Of a stretch of 12,860 nucleotides of DNA, positions 1-4,507 are shown in pieces. The translations under genes were made by a program, and so were the position numbers. Each line of letters opens with the position of its first letter. The first letter of the stretch is position 1. This DNA comes from 66-474 sp964489055. GTDB taxonomy: Bacteria > Pseudomonadota > Gammaproteobacteria > Xanthomonadales > Rhodanobacteraceae. The stretch lies in assembly GCA_964489055.1 (NCBI GenBank), contig CAZAXF010000072.1:1-12860 (forward strand), written 5' to 3'. Below the pieces are notes generated by a model, which was not told where the DNA came from, did not search any database, and saw only the letters and a program-made list of their open reading frames with translations.

Positions 1-53
1 GACCATGGACGTACACCCTAGTCGCACCGCCGGCACCCGCTTGCATCGGGTGG

Positions 54-84
54 CGGCGGACAAAATCGAACCGATCGTCCGCGG
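54..84 (+). promoter_or_regulatory. Stem-loop in the 5' part of the putative mgtA leader
   Basis: GCGGAC at 56-61 pairs with GTCCGC at 77-82. Inside it, ATCG (65-68) pairs with CGAT (72-75) around an AAC loop, leaving a small asymmetric internal loop. The element lies upstream of the two short reading frames that precede mgtA and may belong to the same transcript. A possible -35-like TTGCAT sits at 41-46, but no good -10 is visible, so I cannot place the transcription start. I do not recognise a known riboswitch class here. A chance hairpin in GC-rich DNA is a real alternative. Confidence 0.25.
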
Positions 85-180
85 CGGCCACGCCCGGCCG
101 GCCGGCACTCTCCCCGACTAGGCGAGTCCGGCCCGTCCCCTGCGTGGTGCTGCGGCACTGCTTGCAAGAGGAGATGGGCC

Positions 181-321
181 ATGAACCTCCTTCGCAATTT
201 CCTGCGTGCGCGCCTGGCGGTTCGCCATGCGCAGTCCCACCGCCGCGACGCCCGCCGTCGCGAGTGGCACGTGACCGTGCCCGCGCCGCGGGCCGCGGCC
301 GGCGAATCCCGCGCGGCATGA
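181..321 (+). CDS. Putative 46-aa leader peptide (small ORF 1) upstream of mgtA
   Basis: This is a short reading frame of 46 codons beginning MNLLRNFLRA and rich in arginine and alanine. The main support is its initiation region: a strong Shine-Dalgarno sequence, GAGGAG at 168-173, lies 7 nt before the ATG, better than that of mgtA itself. It has no recognisable domain, signal peptide or membrane segment. Its stop codon overlaps the ATG of a second small frame (ATGA), so ribosomes finishing here could restart there. Its position 174 bp before the magnesium ATPase start suggests a role in cis through the act of translation, as for enterobacterial mgtL, rather than as a functional protein. The peptide is not similar to MgtL. 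A longer frame opening at GTG 144 overlaps it but lacks a ribosome site. Arg/Ala-rich short frames arise easily in such DNA, so reality is uncertain. Confidence 0.4.
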   Translation: MNLLRNFLRARLAVRHAQSHRRDARRREWHVTVPAPRAAAGESRAA

Positions 322-437
322 TCCCGCTGAAAAGCCATCGCGGCCTGCGACCTCCGTCGCAACCTCCCACGCGCGCCTCGCGCGCGTGCCCGGCGACGCG
401 TGCCCGAAAACCGGCACGTCGCATTCTCGGAAGCTGA
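318..437 (+). CDS. Putative 39-aa proline- and arginine-rich leader peptide (small ORF 2)
   Basis: This frame starts at an ATG sharing four bases (ATGA) with the stop of small ORF 1, an arrangement typical of translational coupling. The peptide begins MIPLKSHRGLRPPSQPPTR. It has two Pro-Pro pairs within six residues (codons at 351-356 and 363-368) and further single prolines, in a strongly basic context. Consecutive prolines slow ribosomes and usually need EF-P; the Salmonella mgtL leader uses proline codons in this way, which is the precedent for suspecting a sensing role. The second Pro-Pro pair runs into a 9-bp hairpin, and the stop codon at 435-437 directly abuts one arm of a pair of competing hairpins before mgtA. 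It has no independent ribosome site. Whether it is translated is inferred, not shown. Confidence 0.35.
   Translation: MIPLKSHRGLRPPSQPPTRASRACPATRARKPARRILGS
368..388 (+). promoter_or_regulatory. Perfect 9-bp GC hairpin inside small ORF 2
   Basis: CACGCGCGC (368-376) and GCGCGCGTG (380-388) are perfect complements around a CTC loop. The hairpin starts at the last base of the second Pro-Pro codon pair of small ORF 2. A ribosome paused on those codons would cover or hold open this stem, while a freely moving or absent ribosome would let it form. Its regulatory role is inference; the complementarity is plain. Confidence 0.35.
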
Positions 438-481
438 CCCCGCGGACGCATCGCTTGAACCGCGGGGGTGGATCCCCCGCG
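438..481 (+). promoter_or_regulatory. Two mutually exclusive hairpins just before the mgtA start (putative attenuator)
   Basis: CCCCGCGG (438-445) can pair with CCGCGGGG (460-467), forming an 8-bp stem. Alternatively CGCGGGGG (461-468) can pair with CCCCCGCG (474-481) around a TGGAT loop, also 8 bp. The two stems share 461-467, so only one can form at a time. The first arm begins at the base after the small ORF 2 stop codon, where a terminating ribosome would mask it and favour the second stem. The second stem ends three bases before the weak mgtA ribosome site (GGAAA, 484-488). This is the geometry of a translation-controlled switch. There is no U-tract, so control would be through ribosome access or Rho rather than simple intrinsic termination. 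Function is inferred. Confidence 0.4.
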
Positions 482-494
482 ATGGAAACAAGTG

Positions 495-3152
495 ATGTCC
501 GGTTCCGCCACCCACACCACTGACACCCCGACGGCCGGCGCCCAGGCGCGCCCGGTCGCCGCGGCGTTTGCGTGGGATGATGCGGGCGCGCTGTTCGACA
601 AGCTCGATACCAGTCCGGCCGGGCTGGACGAGGAACAGATCGAGGATCGCCTCGACCGCGACGGCGTCAACCAGGCCGTGCACGAGCGGCCGCCGCACTG
701 GGCGCTGCAACTGGCACGCACGTTCTGGAATCCGTTCATCATCGTGCTGCTGGTGCTGGCCGGGGTGCAACTGGCCACCTCGCCGGGCGAGCTGACCGGA
801 CCCGTGATCATCGCGGTGATGGTGCTGATCAGCGTGGTGCTGAGTTTCACCCAGGAATTTCGTTCCTCGCGCGCGGCCGAAAAGCTCAAGGCGATGGTAC
901 GCAACACCGCCGCGGTGACCCGGCGCGCCTCGGACGGGCATTCGGAAACCATCGAGGTGCCGGTGATCGAGCTGGTCGCCGGCGACATCGTGCACCTGGC
1001 CGCCGGCGACATGGTGCCCGCCGACCTCCGGCTGCTTGCGGCCAAGGACCTGTTCATCTCGCAGGCCATCCTCACCGGCGAATCGATTCCGGTGGAAAAG
1101 GGCCCGCCCGGGCCGGTGGCGGCGGCCGACGCGCACGCTACGCCGCTGGACCTGCCCACGGTCTGCTGGATGGGCACCAACGTGGTCAGCGGCAGCGCCA
1201 GCGCGGTGGTGGTCGCGACCGGCCCGCGCAGTTACCTCGGCTCGCTGGCGCGCTCGCTGACCGGCCAGCGCGAGGAAACCAGTTTCGATCGCGGCGTGAA
1301 AAGCGTGTCGTGGCTGCTGATCCGGTTCATGGCGGTGATGGTGCCGATCGTGTTCCTGGTTCAGGGCTTCGGCAAGGGCGACTGGCTGCAGGCGTTCCTG
1401 TTCGCGATTTCCGTGGCCGTGGGCCTGACCCCGGAAATGCTGCCGCTGATCGTCACCGCCAACCTCGCCAAGGGCGCGTTGGCGATGTCCAAACGCAAAG
1501 TGGTGGTCAAGCAGCTCAACGCGATCCAGAACTTCGGCGCGATGGACGTGCTCTGCACCGACAAGACCGGCACGCTCACCCTCGACAAGATCGTGCTGGA
1601 GCAGCACCTGGACCTCGACGGCGAGGAATCCGACGATGCGCTGGAATACGGCTACCTCAACAGCCATTTCCAGACAGGGCTGCGCAACCTCATGGACAAG
1701 GCGGTGCTGGCGCACCGCGACCTGGAACACACGGCGGCGAAGTGGCGCGTGGTGGACGAGATCCCGTTCGACTTCCAGCGCCGCCGCATGTCGGTGGTGT
1801 TGGCGCCCGCCGATCGCGACGCAGGCGGCGACGAGGAAATCCTGATCTGCAAGGGCGCGGTCGAGGAAATGCTCTCGATCTGCAGCTTCGCGCGCGAGGG
1901 CGGGCGCGACATTCCGCTCACCGATCATCGCCGCGCCACCATCCGCGCGATGACCCACGAGTTGAACGAGGACGGCCTGCGCGTGCTGATCGTCGCGATC
2001 CGGCGCCAGCCGGGGCTGGCGCGCGCCTACGGCATCGCCGACGAGCGCAGCCTCACCGCCATCGGCTGCCTGGCATTCCTCGATCCGCCCAAGGACAGCG
2101 CCGCGACCGCGATTGCCGCGCTCCACCAGCACGGCGTCGCGGTCAAGGTCATCACCGGCGACAACGAGGCCGTGACCGGCAAGATCTGCCGCGAGGTCGG
2201 GCTCACCGTTGCGCATTCGGTGCTGGGGCGCGACCTCGAGGACCTCGATGATGCGGCCTTCGACGAGCAGGTGCGTCACACCACCGTGTTCGCCAAGATG
2301 TCGCCGCTGCAGAAATCGCGCGTGGTCGAATCGCTGCAGCGCCAGGGCCACACCGTCGGCTTCCTCGGCGACGGCATCAACGACGCGCCGGCGCTGCGCC
2401 AGGCCGACGTCGGCATCTCGGTCGACACCGCCACCGACATCGCCAAGGAATCGGCCGACATCATCCTGCTTGAAAAAAACCTGATGGTGCTGGAAGAGGG
2501 CGTGCTGGAAGGGCGCGTGACCTTCGGCAACATCATCAAGTACATCAAGATGACCGCCAGCTCCAACTTCGGCAACGTCTTCAGCATGCTGATCGCCAGC
2601 ATCTTCCTGCCGTTCCTGCCGATGCTGCCGCTGCAGATCCTGGTGCTGAACCTGCTCTACGACATCTCGCAGCTTTCGATCCCGTTCGATCGCATGGACG
2701 CCGAATACATCCGCAAGCCGCGCAAGTGGGACGCCAGCGACATCGGGCGCTTCATGGTGCGGATCGGACCGACCAGCTCGATCTTCGACGTCACCACCTT
2801 CCTGCTGTTGTGGTTCTGGTTCGGCGCCAATTCGCCCGCCCACCAGTCGTTCTTCCAGACCGGCTGGTTCGTGGAAAGCCTTTTGACGCAGACCCTGGTG
2901 GTGCACATGATCCGCACCCGCCGGATCCCGTTCCTGCAAAGCATCGCCTCGGCGCCGGTGCTGGGCCTGACCACCGCCATCATCGCCATCGGCATCGCGC
3001 TTCCCTACACCCTGCTCGGCCACAAACTCGGCATGGTCGAACTGCCCCTGGAATACTTCGCCTGGCTGGTCGCGACCGTGGTGGCCTACTGCACCCTGAC
3101 GCAGTTCGTGAAGGTGCTGTACATGCACCGCCATCAGCGACGCTGGCTGTAA
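495..3152 (+). CDS. mgtA: Magnesium-translocating P-type ATPase (MgtA/MgtB family)
   Basis: This is an inner-membrane P-type ATPase importing Mg2+ with ATP hydrolysis, 885 residues from the chosen ATG, close to E. coli MgtA (898). An N-terminal cation-ATPase segment is followed by paired membrane helices (about residues 80-120), the actuator motif TGES (194-197), the M4 stretch with GLTPEMLP (P313-E314), the phosphorylation motif DKTGTLT with D356, and the hinge motif GDGINDAP (625-632). The C-terminal membrane bundle has LNLLYDISQ (N719, D723). The MgtA-like stretch NSHFQTGLRNLMDKAVL and the M4/M6 motifs separate it from Ca2+, heavy-metal and K+ pumps. The frame extends upstream to GTG 468, but that codon lies in a hairpin. 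ATG 495 follows a modest GGAAA site at 484-488. It stands alone on its strand, preceded by the putative attenuating leader and followed by a repeat palindrome. No mgtC is seen in the window. Confidence 0.94.
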   Translation: MSGSATHTTDTPTAGAQARPVAAAFAWDDAGALFDKLDTSPAGLDEEQIEDRLDRDGVNQAVHERPPHWALQLARTFWNPFIIVLLVLAGVQLATSPGELTGPVIIAVMVLISVVLSFTQEFRSSRAAEKLKAMVRNTAAVTRRASDGHSETIEVPVIELVAGDIVHLAAGDMVPADLRLLAAKDLFISQAILTGESIPVEKGPPGPVAAADAHATPLDLPTVCWMGTNVVSGSASAVVVATGPRSYLGSLARSLTGQREETSFDRGVKSVSWLLIRFMAVMVPIVFLVQGFGKGDWLQAFLFAISVAVGLTPEMLPLIVTANLAKGALAMSKRKVVVKQLNAIQNFGAMDVLCTDKTGTLTLDKIVLEQHLDLDGEESDDALEYGYLNSHFQTGLRNLMDKAVLAHRDLEHTAAKWRVVDEIPFDFQRRRMSVVLAPADRDAGGDEEILICKGAVEEMLSICSFAREGGRDIPLTDHRRATIRAMTHELNEDGLRVLIVAIRRQPGLARAYGIADERSLTAIGCLAFLDPPKDSAATAIAALHQHGVAVKVITGDNEAVTGKICREVGLTVAHSVLGRDLEDLDDAAFDEQVRHTTVFAKMSPLQKSRVVESLQRQGHTVGFLGDGINDAPALRQADVGISVDTATDIAKESADIILLEKNLMVLEEGVLEGRVTFGNIIKYIKMTASSNFGNVFSMLIASIFLPFLPMLPLQILVLNLLYDISQLSIPFDRMDAEYIRKPRKWDASDIGRFMVRIGPTSSIFDVTTFLLLWFWFGANSPAHQSFFQTGWFVESLLTQTLVVHMIRTRRIPFLQSIASAPVLGLTTAIIAIGIALPYTLLGHKLGMVELPLEYFAWLVATVVAYCTLTQFVKVLYMHRHQRRWL

Positions 3153-3202
3153 ACACACCCTTCGCGCGCGCATGGCGTCGTCGCGAAGCGGGAACAGAAA
3201 TG

Positions 3203-3236
3203 CCCTCTCCCCCGCAACCTGTTGCGGGGGAGAGGG
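3203..3236. repeat. Perfect 16-bp palindrome (REP-like) after mgtA
   Basis: CCCTCTCCCCCGCAAC (3203-3218) is followed after two bases by its exact reverse complement (3221-3236), then by TTGGGTGAGGG. The stem is strong enough to stop or protect the 3' end of the mgtA transcript 50 bp beyond its stop codon, but there is no U-tract, so it is not a standard intrinsic terminator. Sequence of this style recurs between genes in many high-GC proteobacteria, so it is best read as a dispersed palindromic repeat that may double as an mRNA 3' stabiliser. Confidence 0.7.
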
Positions 3237-3294
3237 TTGGGTGAGGGGGCGAAACTTCACCGTGGCGTGTGCCCACATTCGAAGCGCAGCACAC

Positions 3295-3430
3295 GTAGGG
3301 TGGGCACTGCCCGCCGGTTTCGCGTCAAGGTCACGCGGCGGACGCTGTCCGCCCTACGGTTGCAGGTCGAAACGAGTGAAACGGATCCCGCCGGCTCGAT
3401 GCCACGACGGCGGGTCGTCACCCGCCCTAC
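3295..3430. repeat. Three copies of a GTAGGGYGGRC palindromic repeat between mgtA and the peroxidase gene
   Basis: One forward copy (3295-3315, starting GTAGGGTGGGC and ending GCCCGCC) faces two reverse copies (3337-3357 and 3409-3430, each ending GCCCTAC). Each copy is about 21 bp with its own internal stem (for example GGCGGAC/GTCCGCC), and forward and reverse copies could also pair with each other. They fill most of the 303-bp gap 3153-3455, in which I see no gene. A weak frame through this gap is the upstream extension of the peroxidase frame and has no support. The last copy ends just where a candidate promoter for the peroxidase gene begins. Confidence 0.7.
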
Positions 3431-3447
3431 ACTTCCGGTTTCGGAGG
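3428..3447 (+). promoter_or_regulatory. Candidate -10 (TACACT) and ribosome binding site of the peroxidase gene
   Basis: TACACT at 3428-3433 matches the -10 consensus at four of six positions. GGAGG at 3443-3447 lies 8 nt before ATG 3456 and is what decides the start. No convincing -35 is visible. The first bases of the -10 overlap the end of a repeat copy, so the promoter may be partly repeat-derived. The ribosome site is secure; the promoter is weakly supported. Confidence 0.4.
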
Positions 3448-3455
3448 TGCCCGCC

Positions 3456-3935
3456 ATGACTACTGTTTACGACTTCGAAGCCAACCGGCTGGATGGCACG
3501 CCGCAGAAACTCGACACGTACCGCGGCAAGGTCCTGTTGATCGTCAACGTCGCCTCGAAATGCGGCTTCACGCCGCAATACGAAGGCCTGGAAGCGCTCT
3601 ACCGAGCGCACCGCGACCAGGGTTTCGAGATCCTCGGCTTCCCCTGCAACCAGTTCGGACACCAAGAGCCGGGCGATGCGGACGAGATTCGCGATTTCTG
3701 CACCACGAACTACGACGTCACCTTCCCCCTGTTCGCCAAGATCGACGTCAACGGCCCCGATACGCATCCGCTGTACCGGTTCCTGAAACACGCCGCACCC
3801 GGCGTGCTGGGCAGCGAGGCGATCAAGTGGAACTTCACCAAGTTCCTGGTCGACCGTGAAGGCCGTGTGGTGCGGCGCCATGCCTCGGCTGACAAACCCG
3901 CAAACATCGACCCCGAAATCGCCACCTTGTTGTAG
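3456..3935 (+). CDS. Glutathione peroxidase family protein (thiol peroxidase, BtuE/BsaA type)
   Basis: This 159-residue protein has a thioredoxin-like fold and would reduce H2O2 or lipid hydroperoxides, probably in the cytoplasm, as no signal peptide is visible. The peroxidatic cysteine is C36 in NVASKCGFTPQ, with Q70 (FPCNQFGHQEPG) and W125-N126 (IKWNFTKFLV) completing the catalytic tetrad. C64 is the conserved FPCNQ cysteine, and C82 (EIRDFC) is placed as the resolving cysteine of thioredoxin-dependent members. Bacterial homologues of this Cys type often use thioredoxin rather than glutathione, so the family name may mislead about its reductant. Length is normal for the family. The start follows a strong GGAGG 8 nt upstream, and the longer upstream frame is discarded. 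It looks monocistronic between two repeat-filled gaps. Its TAG stop codon is made by the first bases of a GTAGGAGC repeat. Confidence 0.93.
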   Translation: MTTVYDFEANRLDGTPQKLDTYRGKVLLIVNVASKCGFTPQYEGLEALYRAHRDQGFEILGFPCNQFGHQEPGDADEIRDFCTTNYDVTFPLFAKIDVNGPDTHPLYRFLKHAAPGVLGSEAIKWNFTKFLVDREGRVVRRHASADKPANIDPEIATLL

Positions 3936-4002
3936 GAGCGCCGGAAGGCGCGACCGGGTGGTCGATTGATGCATCATCGGTCGCGCCTTCCGGCGCACCT
4001 GC
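3932..4002. repeat. Facing pair of 24-bp GTAGGAGC...GCGACC elements forming a 19-bp hairpin
   Basis: The forward element (3932-3955) and reverse element (3979-4002) contain complementary arms: 3938-3956 matches 3978-3996 exactly over 19 bp. The 21-nt loop contains the palindrome TGATGCATCA (3967-3976). Each element also has a short internal stem (GCGCC...GGCGC). The forward element begins within the last codon of the peroxidase gene and supplies its stop codon. In RNA this would be a very stable 3' hairpin for that gene, though without a U-tract. Confidence 0.8.
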
Positions 4003-4076
4003 GACGGCTGCCGGGGGTCGCCATCGGCGGGTTGTGCCTTGCGCGTCAGCGCCGGTGCGCCCGCCTTCCGGGTCGC

Positions 4077-4189
4077 CTGCACGCAGGCTCCTACGTGTGG
4101 GCACCGTCGCGCCGCGCATTGCCGTGCAGGACGAGCGTGCTCGCGACCCGGGGTTCGACGCGAAATTCGCGCAAGCAACCGTCCGTGGT
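4077..4189. repeat. 113-bp direct repeat, copy A
   Basis: This segment recurs 198 bp downstream with about six differences over 113 bases, one of them a single-base indel. It contains most of a reverse GTAGGAGC element (full element 4071-4094), a spacer, a forward element (4126-4148, with GCAGGACG in place of GTAGGAGCG), then a shared tail with the palindrome CGCGAAATTCGCG. The repeat therefore carries a whole facing pair of elements as one block. No coding sequence is credible here. Confidence 0.85.
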
Positions 4190-4274
4190 GCCGGGCGCCG
4201 GCTCGACCCTCCCCGGCCGGGCGTTCGACCGGGCACGCGATGCCCCCGGCATCGCGTAAACGCCCGCTCTCACC

Positions 4275-4388
4275 CTGCACGCAGGCTTCTACGTGTGGGC
4301 ACCATCGCGCCGCGCATTGCCGTGTAGGAGCGAGCGTGCTCGCGACCCGGGGTCCGACGCGAAATTCGCGCAAGCAACCGTCCCTGGT
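4275..4388. repeat. 113-bp direct repeat, copy B
   Basis: This is the second copy of the block at 4077-4189. Its forward element (4324-4347) is the intact 24-bp form with the hairpin GCGAG/CTCGC, while its reverse element (4269-4292) is degraded (GTAGAAGC and a changed GCGACC end). The two copies have decayed in different elements. Together with 3932-4002 they account for most of the 540-bp gap between the peroxidase gene and dnaG. Confidence 0.85.
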
Positions 4389-4394
4389 TACCGG

Positions 4395-4507
4395 AGGGTG
4401 GCGCGAAGCGCCGGGTGAGGGTTCGGGGCCCTGCGCGGACGCCGCGGAAACGGGGCATCGCACCGTTCCGAATCCTCACCCCTGCTCCTCCCCCGATGGA
4501 AGGGGGG
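4395..4507. repeat. Hairpin repeat cluster overlapping the 3' end of dnaG
   Basis: It contains GGCGC-GAA-GCGCC (4400-4412), a 14-bp interrupted stem (GGGTGAGG at 4413-4420 with CCTCACCC at 4474-4481, extended by TTCGG/CCGAA), and CCCCC/GGGGGG at 4490-4507. The same modules (GGCGC loop GCGCC followed by GGG, and C5/G5 stems) make up the tandem array at the right end of the window, so these are probably diverged relatives. The cluster crosses the dnaG stop codon and may form the 3' structure of its mRNA. Confidence 0.55.

Noticed and set aside
2..121. A plus-strand frame ending TAG at 119-121, possibly the tail of an upstream gene or a 38-aa ORF from ATG 5
   Set aside because: It is too short to recognise, has no visible ribosome site in the window and runs through the leader hairpin. 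It could be a real gene end but cannot be supported from this window.
1..180. Known magnesium riboswitch (M-box) or yybP-ykoY-like manganese switch upstream of mgtA
   Set aside because: I could not match the conserved cores of these classes on the plus strand. Only generic stems are visible.
3203..3236. Reading the palindrome as a classic Rho-independent terminator
   Set aside because: It has no U-tract on either strand and only a two-base spacer. It is kept as a repeat with possible 3'-end function.
18..3278. A 1086-codon open frame on the minus strand covering mgtA
   Set aside because: It is the mirror of a strongly supported P-type ATPase gene in GC-rich DNA, where antisense frames stay open by codon bias. 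The translation is His/Arg/Gln-rich with no recognisable domain.
3222..3455. Upstream extension of the peroxidase frame
   Set aside because: It reads through palindromic repeats and lacks a start with a ribosome site. The family N-terminus begins at ATG 3456 behind GGAGG.
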